Source: Rhizobium sp. TH135 (GTDB lineage: Bacteria > Pseudomonadota > Alphaproteobacteria > Rhizobiales > Rhizobiaceae). From it: a stretch of 64,000 nt of DNA. Location of the stretch: assembly GCF_002855515.1 (NCBI RefSeq), contig NZ_PKRP01000005.1, positions 186,001 to 250,000 of the forward strand, read 5' to 3'. Of the stretch, positions 26,290 through 35,697 are shown piece after piece. Numbering within the stretch: position 1 is the first letter of the stretch; every line of letters starts with the position of its first letter. The notes under the pieces are model-generated. The model saw only the letters and a list, made by a program, of their open reading frames with translations, did not search any database and was not told the DNA's origin. The position numbers and the translations under genes are program-made.

Positions 26290-26377
26290 AAGAGATTGTC
26301 ACCGGACTGAATTTGCGCTTACACTCCTGACCGGGAAGAGCAAAAACAATCGAAAAACGACGGGTTAGGAGACAGAA

Positions 26378-26956
26378 ATGGCCAAAGCCGATGGCGAAAT
26401 CGTTATCAAGAAATACGCCAATCGACGCCTCTACAACACCGGCACGAGCACCTACGTAACCCTCGAGGACTTGGCCAAGATGGTCAAGAAGGGAGAGGAT
26501 TTCCTGGTGCAGGACGCCAAGTCCGGTGAAGACATCACGCATTCCGTCCTGACCCAGATCATCTTCGAGCAGGAATCCAAGACCGGCAACACGCTGCTGC
26601 CGATTTCCTTCCTGCGCCAGCTCATCAGCTATTACGGCGACCAGATGCAGATGGTCGTTCCGAGCTTTCTCGAACATTCGATGAAGGCCTTCACCGAGCA
26701 GCAGACCCAGATGCGCGAGCAGATGACCAAGGCCTTCGGCGACCATCCGCTGTCGAAGAACCTGCAGATGCCGATACAACTGATGGAAGAGCAGGTGAAG
26801 CGCAACACCGAGATGTTCCAGCAGGCCATGCAGATGTTCTCGCCCTTCCTCGGAGGCCAGCAGCCAGCCAAGGAAACGAAGAAAGCCGAGGCCAAGGATA
26901 TCGACGAACTGAAGGAGCAGTTACGCTCCCTGCAGAACAAGCTCGACAATCTATAA
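26378..26956 (+). CDS. phaR: Polyhydroxyalkanoate synthesis repressor PhaR
   Basis: DNA-binding and PHB-granule-sensing repressor of PHB genes, 192 residues. The N-terminal PHB/PHA accumulation regulator domain begins at about residue 8 (IVIKKYANRRLYNTGTSTYV), followed by a PHB_acc domain with the LPISFLRQLI segment. A C-terminal coiled stretch (DELKEQLRSLQNKLDNL) probably oligomerises. In related rhizobia (AniA/PhaR) it also affects exopolysaccharide and carbon flow. TAGGAGA lies just before the ATG. It is divergent from phbA and has its own terminator. Confidence 0.96.
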   Translation: MAKADGEIVIKKYANRRLYNTGTSTYVTLEDLAKMVKKGEDFLVQDAKSGEDITHSVLTQIIFEQESKTGNTLLPISFLRQLISYYGDQMQMVVPSFLEHSMKAFTEQQTQMREQMTKAFGDHPLSKNLQMPIQLMEEQVKRNTEMFQQAMQMFSPFLGGQQPAKETKKAEAKDIDELKEQLRSLQNKLDNL

Positions 26957-26963
26957 AACGAGA

Positions 26964-26989
26964 CGAGGCCCCGGAAGGGGCCTTTTTCA
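26964..26989 (+). terminator. Terminator of phaR
   Basis: Stem AGGCCCC / GGGGCCT with a four-base GGAA loop, followed by TTTTTC. Confidence 0.85.
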
Positions 26990-26997
26990 CGACGGGA

Positions 26998-27393
26998 TCA
27001 AAGTCCGATCGAAACGTCGCGACCCGCAGCCCGGTTGGAGATTGTGAAGCCAGCGACGACATCGATGAAGGCGATCACCATCAGGCTGAAAAAGAGCTGG
27101 GTGGCCGCGTCGCGCACGAGCAGGAATTCCACGAGAAATCCGACGAAGACCAGCATCGACAGCATATGGTTCATCAACGAACCACGATTGCTGAGCGTCG
27201 CCTTGAGCATCTCGAAAAACAGGCAGATGAGGGCGGACAGGATGACGAGGTCACCGAGCGTCATTGTCCAGACGGCCCCGGACAGCATCGGCACCGTCAT
27301 GATCACGCCAGAGAATGCCGAAACCCCGCTTCCCAACATCACGGCATTATAAAAGATAAACGGCACGACCATGAGTGGAATGGCGACCAGCAT
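26998..27393 (-). CDS. Small multi-pass membrane protein of unknown function
   Basis: Protein of 131 residues with four predicted membrane helices: about residues 5-25 (IPLMVVPFIFYNAVML), 33-65, 75-95 (HMLSMLVFVGFLVEFLL) and 98-118. The loop KATLSNRGSLMNHMLSM lies between helices 2 and 3. I do not recognise the family, although this four-helix architecture with an early ...VPFIFYN... is common in alphaproteobacterial hypothetical proteins. GGAAGGA lies just upstream of ATG 27393, which decides the start over 27423. It is convergent with phaR and upstream of rpmF's terminator in the opposite sense. Confidence 0.75.
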   Translation of the reverse strand: MLVAIPLMVVPFIFYNAVMLGSGVSAFSGVIMTVPMLSGAVWTMTLGDLVILSALICLFFEMLKATLSNRGSLMNHMLSMLVFVGFLVEFLLVRDAATQLFFSLMVIAFIDVVAGFTISNRAAGRDVSIGL

Positions 27394-27470
27394 GCAGAAT
27401 CCTTCCTGACAATGCGATCGCACCGGCTCGGGGGCGATCAGCCGCGCGATTTAACTATGCCTAATGACAA

Positions 27471-27499
27471 ATGAAAAGGCCGGCGCAAGCGCCGGCCTT
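27471..27499 (-). terminator. Terminator of rpmF (bidirectional-looking)
   Basis: Perfect 12-bp stem AAAGGCCGGCGC / GCGCCGGCCTTT with a two-base loop, with A on the left and T on the right. It sits between rpmF and the small membrane-protein gene, both on the minus strand. Confidence 0.8.
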
Positions 27500-27526
27500 T
27501 CAAAACAGTCAGTCGAGGCGCAGAAA

Positions 27527-27712
27527 TTATGCGCTTTCCTTCGGCGTCAGAACCTGGCGGCCGCGATACATACCGGTCTTCAGATCGATATGGTGCGGAC
27601 GGCGCAGTTCGCCGGAGTTCTTGTCTTCGACATAGGTCGATGCCTTCAGCGCGTCAGCAGAGCGGCGCATACCGCGCTTGGACGGGCTTGTTTTTCTTTT
27701 CGGTACAGCCAT
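27527..27712 (-). CDS. rpmF: 50S ribosomal protein L32
   Basis: Ribosomal protein L32, 61 residues, beginning [20 protein letters not shown] as in other alphaproteobacteria. It lacks the four-cysteine zinc ribbon found in some L32 proteins, which is normal for this group. It sits upstream of a terminator and downstream of the GST gene on the same strand, with a 156-base spacer between, so it is probably transcribed alone. The adjacent mtgA-rpmF order is common in Rhizobiales. Confidence 0.97.
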   Translation of the reverse strand: MAVPKRKTSPSKRGMRRSADALKASTYVEDKNSGELRRPHHIDLKTGMYRGRQVLTPKESA

Positions 27713-27868
27713 TTTCGTTACTCCACGTGACGGACAAGACGGGTTTATGCGGCCTCGATGAGGCCGGACAGAACCTGTCTCGATCTCGGAATTTGGCGGG
27801 CTTATACATGCCCGAAGTGGGTTTGACCAGTCCCCAGGTCACTTTTTTCGAATCCGTGACAAGGCCGA

Positions 27869-28516
27869 TCAGGCCTCGTCCTCGGGCACGATCCAGGGTT
27901 CGGCCAGCGCCGCGTCTTCCCAGGCCCGCCAGGCCGGATGCGCACGCATCCGATCCATATAGGCGATCGTCTCGGCATTGCGAACCAGATCATACGCGCG
28001 GAAGCGATTGACGACCGGTGCGAACATGGCGTCGGCCGCGGAAAATGCGCCAAACAGGAAGGGACCGCCGGAGCGTTGCAGCATGTCGCGCCATATCGCT
28101 TCGATGCGAGCGACATCGGCGGTCACGCCGTCGGGCAGCGGGATCGCTTTCACCGGCCGACGCATGTTCATCGGGCAGGCACCGCGCAGAGCACGAAAGC
28201 CGGACAGCATTTCCATGGAGATGGAGCGCGCCATCGAGCGGCTCTCACGGTCGGCGGGCCAGAGCCCGGCATCCGGATAGAGCTCTGCAACATATTCGAT
28301 GATGGCAAGCGATTCCCAGACCCGGACCGAGCCGTGGTGCAACACCGGTACCCGCCCGGTCGGCGACAGTTCCCGAAAGCGCGGATGGGTGGCACCTGGT
28401 CCGAACGGGATCAGGTCCTCGCGAAACGGAATGCCGGCTGCCGTCATTGCGATCCACGGTCGGAACGACCAGGAGGAATAGTTCTTGTTGGCGATGTAAA
28501 GGGTCAGTTCGTCCAT
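27869..28516 (-). CDS. Glutathione S-transferase family protein
   Basis: Cytosolic GST-fold protein of 215 residues. The N-terminal thioredoxin-like domain contains the likely catalytic serine in NYSSWSFRPW (about residues 11-20), then GRVPVLHHG with the cis-proline and the glutathione-binding ESLAIIEYVAE. The C-terminal helical domain starts near residue 85. Substrate is unknown. The start MDELTLYIANK at 28516 has GGAGAG upstream and fits the family N-terminus; the in-frame extension to 28591 overlaps the end of mtgA and is unlikely. Confidence 0.9.
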   Translation of the reverse strand: MDELTLYIANKNYSSWSFRPWIAMTAAGIPFREDLIPFGPGATHPRFRELSPTGRVPVLHHGSVRVWESLAIIEYVAELYPDAGLWPADRESRSMARSISMEMLSGFRALRGACPMNMRRPVKAIPLPDGVTADVARIEAIWRDMLQRSGGPFLFGAFSAADAMFAPVVNRFRAYDLVRNAETIAYMDRMRAHPAWRAWEDAALAEPWIVPEDEA

Positions 28517-28587
28517 CAGGCTCTCCGAACAGTTGAGCTCCAAACTAGACCCATAACCGGGTTGCGGACCAACGAAAGCTTCTGATC

Positions 28588-29328
28588 TCAATCATAAAGG
28601 CAGGTAATGTAATCACCTGAAGCACGGGCCCGCCGATCCACGACCCCTGCCAACCGCTTCAAGCCCGGACCAGGCTTGCTCGCCACGCGGTCGATCGGAT
28701 TGGGCAAGGAGACGGCCAGCAGCGCCGCCTGCTGACGGCTGAGCTTCGCGGCAGATGTCTTGAAGTGATACCGCGCGGCAGCCTCGATCCCATAGATGCC
28801 AGGACCCCATTCCGCGACGTTGAGGTAGATCTCCATCATCCGCTGCTTGGGCCACACGGTGTCAGCGGCCATCGCAAGCGGCAGCTCCAGGCCCTTGCGG
28901 ACAAAGGATCGCCCGTTCCAGAGGAAAAGGTTCTTCGCCGTCTGCATCGGGATGGTGCTCGCGCCCCGCGTCGCCTCTCCAGCCATGGCATCGTCGATGA
29001 CCGACTGCAGCTGGTTCCAGTCGACGCCGCCGTGATTGCAGAACTGCCCGTCCTCCGACATCATCACCGCACGAACGACATTCGGGGAGATATCCTCGAA
29101 ATCGACCCAGCGGCGATCATAGCCCTGAAAGGTAGCGAGATCCGCCAGCATCAGCGTGGACACCGGGCGGATAAAGTCGACGCGATAGACGAGGATCAGG
29201 AGATAAGGCCCGACGAGCAACAGAAGCAGAGCAATCAGCACGGCCCGGATGATCCGGGGCCGCCGCCTCCGCTCTTCCGCCGGCGCAATCTGCTCGTCTT
29301 GCTCCAATGCCTCGACTTCCAGTGTCAA
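28588..29328 (-). CDS. mtgA: Monofunctional biosynthetic peptidoglycan transglycosylase
   Basis: Polymerises lipid II into glycan strands in the periplasm; family GT51 without a transpeptidase domain. It has 246 residues with an N-terminal membrane anchor at about residues 27-48. The catalytic glutamate is in [17 protein letters not shown] near residue 91, followed by [17 protein letters not shown] and the second catalytic region [15 protein letters not shown]. The start [13 protein letters not shown] is the only good one, leaving a short charged cytoplasmic tail. It is divergent from ispA. Confidence 0.95.
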   Translation of the reverse strand: MTLEVEALEQDEQIAPAEERRRRPRIIRAVLIALLLLLVGPYLLILVYRVDFIRPVSTLMLADLATFQGYDRRWVDFEDISPNVVRAVMMSEDGQFCNHGGVDWNQLQSVIDDAMAGEATRGASTIPMQTAKNLFLWNGRSFVRKGLELPLAMAADTVWPKQRMMEIYLNVAEWGPGIYGIEAAARYHFKTSAAKLSRQQAALLAVSLPNPIDRVASKPGPGLKRLAGVVDRRARASGDYITCLYD

Positions 29329-29464
29329 TGAGGTGGGTCCATGATCGATGATGCCCCCTCTTAGCGGCCCCGTGACGAAATGACCAGACGCGCCGCGGCC
29401 CGCAGGCCTTCTTCAGCGTCAATTTCCCGTTGCCTGACAGGGGGCCGCGTGCCAAATAGCCCGC

Positions 29465-30379
29465 ATGACCAAGAGCGCCGATGCCTTTGAACAAAGCTTG
29501 TCCGCCTGTGCCGAGATCGTCGAGGCAAGGCTCGCAACCCTGTTGGACGGGACCCCGCGCCCAGCGGAGATCGCGCGTCCTGGCCAACTGATCGAGGCCA
29601 TGCATTACGGAGCTCTGAATGGCGGAAAACGCCTGCGCCCCTATCTCGTGATGCAGGCGACGCGCCTCTTTGGCGGAAGCGACGAGGCGGCTCTTCAGGT
29701 CGGTTGCGCGCTTGAATGCCTGCACAGCTACTCGCTGGTCCATGACGACCTGCCGGCCATGGACGACGACGACCTGCGCCGTGGCAAGCCGACGGTCCAC
29801 AAGCAGTACGACGAGGCGACCGCGATCCTGGCCGGTGATGGCCTGCTGACATATGCCTTCGACATTATCGCGTCGCCGGAAACGCCCCTGCCCGATGCCG
29901 CCAAGGTGGCGCTTGTGCTGGAGCTTTCACGCGCAGCCGGGATCGGCGGCATGGCCGGCGGCCAGATGCTCGATCTTGCTGCAGACAAAGACCAGCCAGA
30001 TGAAGCAGGCATCGTCACGCTCCAGGCGATGAAGACCGGCGCACTCCTGCGCTTCGCCTGCGAGGCCGGGGCGATCATCGCCAGTCAACCGGCGGAAGAC
30101 CGCGATCGCCTGCGCCGCTTCGGTGAAATCATCGGCCGCGCCTTCCAGGTGGCCGACGATCTCCTAGATATAACCTCGGACGCCGCGACCCTCGGCAAGG
30201 CGACCGGCAAGGACGCGGCTAAAGGCAAGGCGACCCTCGTTGGCCTCAAGGGCACCGACTGGGCCCGCGCCGAACTCGACCGACTGGTCACTGAAGCCAA
30301 TGCGCTGCTCGATCCCTATGGCGCTAAGGCCGAGCCGCTGAAGGAAGCCGCCCACTTCATCGCCTACAGGAAGAAATAG
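29465..30379 (+). CDS. ispA: Farnesyl/geranylgeranyl diphosphate synthase (short-chain polyprenyl synthetase)
   Basis: Chain-elongating prenyltransferase of 304 residues acting on IPP and DMAPP. The first aspartate-rich motif is DDLPAMDDDD (residues 93-102 region), and the second is DDLLDITSD. NGGKRLRP, GKPTVHKQY and GGQMLDL are also present. Short residues before the first motif fit farnesyl diphosphate synthase, but product length cannot be fixed by eye. hisC follows after one base, so they are one operon. ispG of the same pathway lies 3 kb away in the window. Confidence 0.92.
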   Translation: MTKSADAFEQSLSACAEIVEARLATLLDGTPRPAEIARPGQLIEAMHYGALNGGKRLRPYLVMQATRLFGGSDEAALQVGCALECLHSYSLVHDDLPAMDDDDLRRGKPTVHKQYDEATAILAGDGLLTYAFDIIASPETPLPDAAKVALVLELSRAAGIGGMAGGQMLDLAADKDQPDEAGIVTLQAMKTGALLRFACEAGAIIASQPAEDRDRLRRFGEIIGRAFQVADDLLDITSDAATLGKATGKDAAKGKATLVGLKGTDWARAELDRLVTEANALLDPYGAKAEPLKEAAHFIAYRKK

Positions 30380-30380
30380 T

Positions 30381-31436
30381 ATGAGCCGTTTCTGGTCGTC
30401 TGCCGTCCACGCGCTGGAGCCCTATGTCGCGGGTGAACAGCCCAAAATTCCAGGCCTGGTGAAGCTCAACACCAATGAGAGCCCCTACGGCCCCTCGCAG
30501 CGCGTGCTGGACGCGATCGCAGCTGCCTCCGGTGAACGACTGCGCCTCTACCCCGACCCGGCCTCCACGGACCTGCGCAAGGCGATTGCGAAGCGCTACG
30601 GCCTGACGATGGACGAGGTTTTTGTCGGCAACGGCTCGGACGAAGTCCTGGCCTTCACCTTCGCTGCCTTGCTCAAGCACGACGCCCCTCTGCTCTACCC
30701 TGACATCACCTACAGCTTCTACAAGACCTATGCTCGGCTCTTCGAAGTTAAGGTCGAGGAGATTGCGCTGGATGACGGCCTGCAGGTCCGCATCGCCGAT
30801 TACGACCGTCCTTGCGGCGCTATCATCCTGACCAATCCGAATGCGCCGACCGGCATCGCGCTGCCGCTCGCAGAGATCGAGAAGCTCGTCGCCTCCCACC
30901 CGGATCAGGTCGTGGTGATCGACGAGGCCTATGTGGATTTCGGCGCCGAGACTGCGGCATCGCTGATACCGCGCTACGAGAACTTGCTCGTCGTCCAGAC
31001 CTTCTCGAAGTCGCGCTCGCTCGCCGGTCTGCGGGTCGGTTTTGCGCTTGGCCAGCGGCCGCTGATCGAGGCCCTGGAGCGGATGAAGGACAGCTTCAAC
31101 TCCTATCCCGTCGACATGCTGGCCCAGGCAGCGGCAACCGCCGCGATCGAGGACGAGGCCTGGTTCGACGACGCCTGCGGCAAGATCATCGCCAACCGCG
31201 AGATGGTGAAGCATGCTCTCGAGGCCCGCGGCTTCGAGGTCCTTCCCTCATCGACCAACTTCGTCTTTGCACGTCATCCAGCGCATCAGGGTGCAGATCT
31301 TCAAAAGGGTCTGCGCGAGCGCGCTGTCCTCGTACGGCATTTCAACAAGCCACGGATTTCCGATTTCCTTCGCGTGACGATCGGCACGACAGAGGAATGC
31401 CATCAGTTTCTGAATGCGATCGATCAAATCATCTGA
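30381..31436 (+). CDS. hisC: Histidinol-phosphate aminotransferase
   Basis: PLP-dependent class I/II aminotransferase of 351 residues that makes L-histidinol phosphate in histidine synthesis. Substrate-binding LNTNESPYGPS is near residue 28, NPNAPTG near residue 152, DEAYVDF near residue 184 and the PLP lysine is Lys210 in TFSKSRSLAGLRVG. It starts one base after the ispA stop, and a LysE gene follows 56 bases downstream. Some paralogues act on tyrosine or phenylalanine, so the exact substrate is a family-level inference. Confidence 0.92.
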   Translation: MSRFWSSAVHALEPYVAGEQPKIPGLVKLNTNESPYGPSQRVLDAIAAASGERLRLYPDPASTDLRKAIAKRYGLTMDEVFVGNGSDEVLAFTFAALLKHDAPLLYPDITYSFYKTYARLFEVKVEEIALDDGLQVRIADYDRPCGAIILTNPNAPTGIALPLAEIEKLVASHPDQVVVIDEAYVDFGAETAASLIPRYENLLVVQTFSKSRSLAGLRVGFALGQRPLIEALERMKDSFNSYPVDMLAQAAATAAIEDEAWFDDACGKIIANREMVKHALEARGFEVLPSSTNFVFARHPAHQGADLQKGLRERAVLVRHFNKPRISDFLRVTIGTTEECHQFLNAIDQII

Positions 31437-31492
31437 CGTGTCGAATTGACCGATAGCGGCTAGTCTCCGGCTCCTGTTGCAAGCGCCGGAGC

Positions 31493-32131
31493 ATGTCCTT
31501 GACTGAAATTCTTCAATATTGGCCGCAGGTCGCAGCGGCCTACCTCGTTTACCTGGTTGCGGTCTTGAGCCCGGGTCCGGCGACCATGGCGATTGCCTCC
31601 GCGTCTCTCGGCCAGGGGCGCCGGCATGGATTGACGATTGCAGCCGGCATCTTCTGCGGGTCGATGACCTGGGCGATTGCCGCCTCTCTCGGTCTTGCCG
31701 CCATCCTCTCCCAATATGCGCAGGCGCTGGTGCTGATGCGGATCCTGGGCGGTCTCTACTTGCTCTATCTCGCCTGGCGCGCCTTCCGCTCGGCGGCGAG
31801 CAAGATCGATACGCTTGGCGTCACCAAGGCGACAGCGAGCCTGAAGCGCACATTTCTGATGGGCTATGCGATCCACCTGACGAACCCCAAGGCGATCTTC
31901 GCCTGGCTGGCGATCATCTCGCTGGGGCTGCCCGCCGGTGCGACGCCGTCTGCGGTCGCCATCGTCGTCTGCGGTTGCCTGATGACCGGCTTCATCGTCT
32001 TCATGGGCTATGCGCTGCTCTTCTCGACCCCGGGCGCGCTCCGGATCTATCGCGCCGCACGCCGCTACATCGACGGGACGCTCGCCATTCTCTTCACCTT
32101 TGCCGGCGTGAAGCTCCTCACCTTCCGCTGA
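31493..32131 (+). CDS. LysE/RhtB family amino-acid exporter
   Basis: Second LysE-type exporter in the window, 212 residues with about six helices. The signature VAVLSPGPATMAIASASLGQG near residue 25 has the SPGP motif, and the loop MGYAIHLTNPKAIFAWLA near residue 128 is typical. It is only distantly similar to the one at 7203. Substrate unknown. It may be transcribed with ispA-hisC. The downstream hairpin has T on the minus strand only, so termination on the plus strand is not obvious. Confidence 0.88.
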   Translation: MSLTEILQYWPQVAAAYLVYLVAVLSPGPATMAIASASLGQGRRHGLTIAAGIFCGSMTWAIAASLGLAAILSQYAQALVLMRILGGLYLLYLAWRAFRSAASKIDTLGVTKATASLKRTFLMGYAIHLTNPKAIFAWLAIISLGLPAGATPSAVAIVVCGCLMTGFIVFMGYALLFSTPGALRIYRAARRYIDGTLAILFTFAGVKLLTFR

Positions 32132-32133
32132 AA

Positions 32134-32164
32134 CGAAAAAGGCGCCGCACGGATGCGGCGCCTC
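32134..32164 (-). terminator. Terminator of the OmpA-family lipoprotein gene
   Basis: Perfect 9-bp stem GGCGCCGCA / TGCGGCGCC with a four-base loop, followed on the minus strand by TTTTTCG. Confidence 0.8.
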
Positions 32165-32186
32165 TGATCCTTGAAGTGGACAGACC

Positions 32187-32852
32187 TCAGCCCTGGGTGA
32201 GCGGCGAGATCTGGATTTCCACACGGCGGTTCTGCGCGCGGCCATCCGGCGTGGCGTTAGAAGCGATCGGCTGGTTCGGGCCAAAGCCGACGGCGGATAC
32301 ACGCCGCGGGTCGACGCCCTGGCTGTTGAGGTAACCCGCCACCGACATCGCACGGCGCTCGGACAGGCCCTGGTTGTAAGCCTGGCTGCCGGTCGAATCG
32401 GTGTGACCGTTGATGTCGATCAGCGTGCGGTCGAACTTGCGCAGCACGATCGCGACCGAGTTCAGCGTCGGATAGAACTGCGGCATGACCGCATCCTGAT
32501 CCGTGTTGAAGGTGATGTTGGACGGCATGTTCAGGATGATACGGTCGCCGACGCGGGTGACCGAAATGCCGGTGCCCTGCAGCTGTGCGCGCAGTTCCGA
32601 TTCCTGCTGATCCATGTAGTTGCCGATGGCGCCGCCGGCGAGTGCGCCGATACCGGCACCGATGAGCGCTGCATTGCGCCGGCCGACCGGCGAACCACCG
32701 ACGGCGAGACCACCGAGCGCGCCCACGGCAGCACCGAGGGCAGCGCCGCCCGTCGTGTTCGACACCTTCTGCTGACCCGTATAGGGATCTGTCGTCGTGC
32801 AGGCACTCAGATAGGTCGCGCACAGCGCGAGAATGGCGATCTTCTTGATCAT
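32187..32852 (-). CDS. OmpA-family peptidoglycan-binding lipoprotein with glycine zipper
   Basis: Lipoprotein of 221 residues. The signal ends at a lipobox (LSAC) with Cys18. A glycine-zipper segment (about residues 33-75, for example GGAALGAAVGALGGLAVGG) follows. The C-terminal OmpA-like domain (about residues 105-215) binds peptidoglycan: FNTDQDAVMPQFYPTLNSVA, then GHTDSTGSQAYNQGLSERRA and the C-terminal QNRRVEIQI. This YiaD/Pal-like layout anchors the outer membrane to the wall. The start at 32852 has GGAGGGA upstream. It lies upstream of nothing on its strand but a terminator. Confidence 0.93.
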   Translation of the reverse strand: MIKKIAILALCATYLSACTTTDPYTGQQKVSNTTGGAALGAAVGALGGLAVGGSPVGRRNAALIGAGIGALAGGAIGNYMDQQESELRAQLQGTGISVTRVGDRIILNMPSNITFNTDQDAVMPQFYPTLNSVAIVLRKFDRTLIDINGHTDSTGSQAYNQGLSERRAMSVAGYLNSQGVDPRRVSAVGFGPNQPIASNATPDGRAQNRRVEIQISPLTQG

Positions 32853-32927
32853 GCTCGGGGTCCCTCCAGGATTCGGCTGATCATCCGTCAACCGTGAAAT
32901 TGCGGCAACAAAAAGTTGCCAGCAGGC

Positions 32928-34193
32928 TCACTCCGCCGCCGACTTTTGTCCATAGCGCTTCTGGATATAGTCCGCCACCAGCGCCTCGAAATCCGCAGCG
33001 ATGTTCGGACCACGCAAGGTCATGGCTTTTTCGCCATCGATGAACACAGGCGCCGCTGGATTTTCACCGGTACCGGGAAGCGAAATGCCGATATCGGCGT
33101 GCTTGCTTTCGCCCGGACCATTGACGATGCAGCCCATGACCGCGACGTTCAGACCTTCGACGCCGGGATACTTTTCCCGCCAGACCGGCATGTTCTTGCG
33201 CAGATCGTCCTGGATCTTCTGGGCGAGCTCCTGGAAGACGGTCGATGTCGTACGACCACAGCCCGGACATGCAGCAACGACCGGCACGAACTGACGGAAG
33301 CCCATGACCTGCAACAGTTCCTGCGCCACCTGGACCTCGCGGGTGCGATCCCCATTTGGCTCGGGTGTCAGCGAGACGCGGACAGTATCGCCAATACCGT
33401 GCTGCAGCACATAGCCCATGGCAGCCGAAGAGGCGACGATGCCCTTCGAGCCCATGCCGGCCTCGGTAAGCCCCAGATGCAGCGCATGGTTGGAGCGCTC
33501 GGCAAGCATCGAATAGACAGCGATCAGATCCTGCACCTGGCTGACCTTGGCGGACAGGATGATGCGGTTGCGCGGCAGGCCGATCTCCTCAGCCAGTTCG
33601 GCCGAGAGCAGCGCCGATTGCACGATCGCCTCGCGCGTCACCTGACGCGCCGACAGCGGTGAACCCTGAGCAGCATTCTGATCCATCAAACGGGTCAGCA
33701 ACTCCTGGTCCAGCGAACCCCAGTTGACGCCGATACGGACAGGCTTGTCGTAGCGGATCGCCATCTCGACGATCTCGGCGAACTGCTTGTCCTTCTTGTC
33801 CTTGAAGCCGACATTGCCCGGATTGATGCGATATTTCGCCAGCGCCTCGGCGCAACCAGGATGATCGGCGAGCAGCTTGTGGCCGATATAGTGGAAGTCG
33901 CCGATCAGCGGCACATCCATGCCGAGGCGCAACAGGCGCTCACGGATCTTCGGCACGGCGGCCGCACTCTCGTCGCGGTCAACGGTGATGCGCACCACCT
34001 CGGAACCCGCCTTGTAAAGGGCGGCCACCTGGGCGACCGTCGCATCGATATCGGCCGTATCGGTATTGGTCATCGACTGAACGACGACGGGCGCCCCGCC
34101 GCCGATGATCACGCCTCCGACTTCAACGGCGACCGATGAGCGGCGCGGCTTGGGATCAAAGGCGTCGGCGGGCTGGATGATGGGTGCGGTCAT
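32928..34193 (-). CDS. ispG: 4-Hydroxy-3-methylbut-2-en-1-yl diphosphate synthase (flavodoxin)
   Basis: 4Fe-4S enzyme of the MEP isoprenoid pathway (GcpE), 421 residues. The N-terminal TIM barrel starts with [21 protein letters not shown], and the cluster cysteines are in CPGCGRTTS and [10 protein letters not shown] toward the C-terminus. [10 protein letters not shown] and DFHYIGH are further family motifs. The start [12 protein letters not shown] at 34193 is chosen over 34223, since the upstream bases there are not a ribosome site. It feeds ispA through IPP and DMAPP. It stands alone on its strand between an MFS gene and the OmpA-like gene. Confidence 0.96.
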   Translation of the reverse strand: MTAPIIQPADAFDPKPRRSSVAVEVGGVIIGGGAPVVVQSMTNTDTADIDATVAQVAALYKAGSEVVRITVDRDESAAAVPKIRERLLRLGMDVPLIGDFHYIGHKLLADHPGCAEALAKYRINPGNVGFKDKKDKQFAEIVEMAIRYDKPVRIGVNWGSLDQELLTRLMDQNAAQGSPLSARQVTREAIVQSALLSAELAEEIGLPRNRIILSAKVSQVQDLIAVYSMLAERSNHALHLGLTEAGMGSKGIVASSAAMGYVLQHGIGDTVRVSLTPEPNGDRTREVQVAQELLQVMGFRQFVPVVAACPGCGRTTSTVFQELAQKIQDDLRKNMPVWREKYPGVEGLNVAVMGCIVNGPGESKHADIGISLPGTGENPAAPVFIDGEKAMTLRGPNIAADFEALVADYIQKRYGQKSAAE

Positions 34194-34333
34194 GGCTGTT
34201 TCTCTGCAAGCCTCAATCGCCATGGAGGTGGATCAAAGCAGATCGCTTGTCAACCGCAAGACATCGAACCGCAATCACATGCACGAGTGCGCAGGCATCA
34301 CTCACGCGCGCTGCGCACTCATCTCAGTTCAGT

Positions 34334-35527
34334 TCAGTGACCCGTTGACCGGTCCGCATGCCGGGCAAGGCCGGACAGAGCCAGCACGACGATCAACAGG
34401 GAGGGGATCGCGGTGTAAACGGTCGACAGGGAGGTGTATTCGGCGATGAACCCGATAAGCGATGGCGCAAAGAGAATGCCGGAATAGCCCATGGTCGTGA
34501 CGACGGAGAGACCGACGCCCGGAGCCAATCCCGGGATATTGCCACCGGCAGAAAAGGCGATCGGCACCATGTTGGAGATCCCGATCCCGGTGATCGCAAA
34601 CCCGATCAGGGCAAGCGTCACATTGCTCGACTGCCCGGCGATAACAAGACCGATGATCGCAGCAACCCCGCAGAAGCGCAGCGTGTTGACGGCACCGAAC
34701 CGGTCACGAACGAAGTCACCGGCAAAGCGGCAGACGGCCATGGTGAAGGAGAAGGCGGCGAAGGCAAAGCCCGACATTTCGGTCGAAGCATTCAGCTCAT
34801 TGCGCAGATAGAGCGCGCTCCAGTCGAGCACGGTTCCCTCAGGGATCATGCAGAACAGCGCGATCGTGCCGATCAGCCAGGGCAGCGGCGTCATCGGCAG
34901 CTTGGCCTTGACCGGCTCGTCACTCGGATGCGGCGCATCGGCGAGGATCATCGGACGGGCAACCAGGAACAAGACGACGCAGACGGCAGCCAGCAGCAGC
35001 ACGTGCCCGGTGACCCCGAGCGAGGCGATCAAGAAACCACCGGTCGCCGCACCGCACAGACCACCCAGGCTCCAGAAGGCATGGCAGGACGACATGATCG
35101 AGCGGCGCATGTTGCGCTCGACTTCGACGGCATTGGCATTCATCGCCACGTCCATGGCCCCGGTCAGGCCACCGAAGAGGAAGATCGCGACGGCACCCGT
35201 CCAGATATTGTCGACGAGCGTGACAAGCACGATCGTCGGGATGAACAGGAGCGTGGTGATCTCGACCACGCGACGCGAGCCGTAGCGGGCGATCTGCATG
35301 CCGGCGATCGGCATCAGAACCAACGAGCCTACGCCGAAGACGAAAATCATCACCCCCAGCATCAATTCCGAGAGCCCAAGCGCCTGCGAAAAGAACGGGA
35401 TCTTCGGCGCCCAGGCGCCAATCACCAGACCGTTCAGAAAGAACAGCAATGCGACGGCGGCGCGCTCCCTCGTGACGATCGGCGCCGGTGCGGCTGGGGA
35501 AGTGATGGTCTGCGAAATATCGTTCAT
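34334..35527 (-). CDS. MFS transporter, probably sugar-type
   Basis: Major facilitator of 397 residues with about twelve helices. It resembles the FucP/YbjJ-type group: NGLVIGAWAPKIPFF in helix 1, motif A-like GMQIARYGSRRVVE and DVAMNANAVEVE, which is characteristic of YbjJ-like permeases. Substrate is unknown. GGGAGCAGGA lies just upstream of ATG 35527. A 14-bp palindrome 32 bases upstream of the start suggests repression by a LacI-type regulator, none of which is in the window. Confidence 0.85.
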   Translation of the reverse strand: MNDISQTITSPAAPAPIVTRERAAVALLFFLNGLVIGAWAPKIPFFSQALGLSELMLGVMIFVFGVGSLVLMPIAGMQIARYGSRRVVEITTLLFIPTIVLVTLVDNIWTGAVAIFLFGGLTGAMDVAMNANAVEVERNMRRSIMSSCHAFWSLGGLCGAATGGFLIASLGVTGHVLLLAAVCVVLFLVARPMILADAPHPSDEPVKAKLPMTPLPWLIGTIALFCMIPEGTVLDWSALYLRNELNASTEMSGFAFAAFSFTMAVCRFAGDFVRDRFGAVNTLRFCGVAAIIGLVIAGQSSNVTLALIGFAITGIGISNMVPIAFSAGGNIPGLAPGVGLSVVTTMGYSGILFAPSLIGFIAEYTSLSTVYTAIPSLLIVVLALSGLARHADRSTGH

Positions 35528-35558
35528 GTCCTGCTCCCGTGGTCGGGGCGCACTTTAA

Positions 35559-35572
35559 TTAAATCGATTTAA
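35559..35572. promoter_or_regulatory. LacI-type operator-like palindrome upstream of the MFS gene
   Basis: TTAAATCGATTTAA is a perfect 14-bp palindrome with a central CG, the usual layout of LacI-family operators. It lies 32 bases upstream of the MFS start codon and 126 bases upstream of the EamA gene on the other strand. Confidence 0.5.
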
Positions 35573-35697
35573 ACGACAACGCCCCATGCATCCCGCGGCT
35601 GTAAATTTTTGTTTCGCGCGACAACAATCTCGGCAACGCCAACCGGGGATTGACAGTCGTCTGTGGACACCCGAAACAGGAAATCCAATGCGACCGC

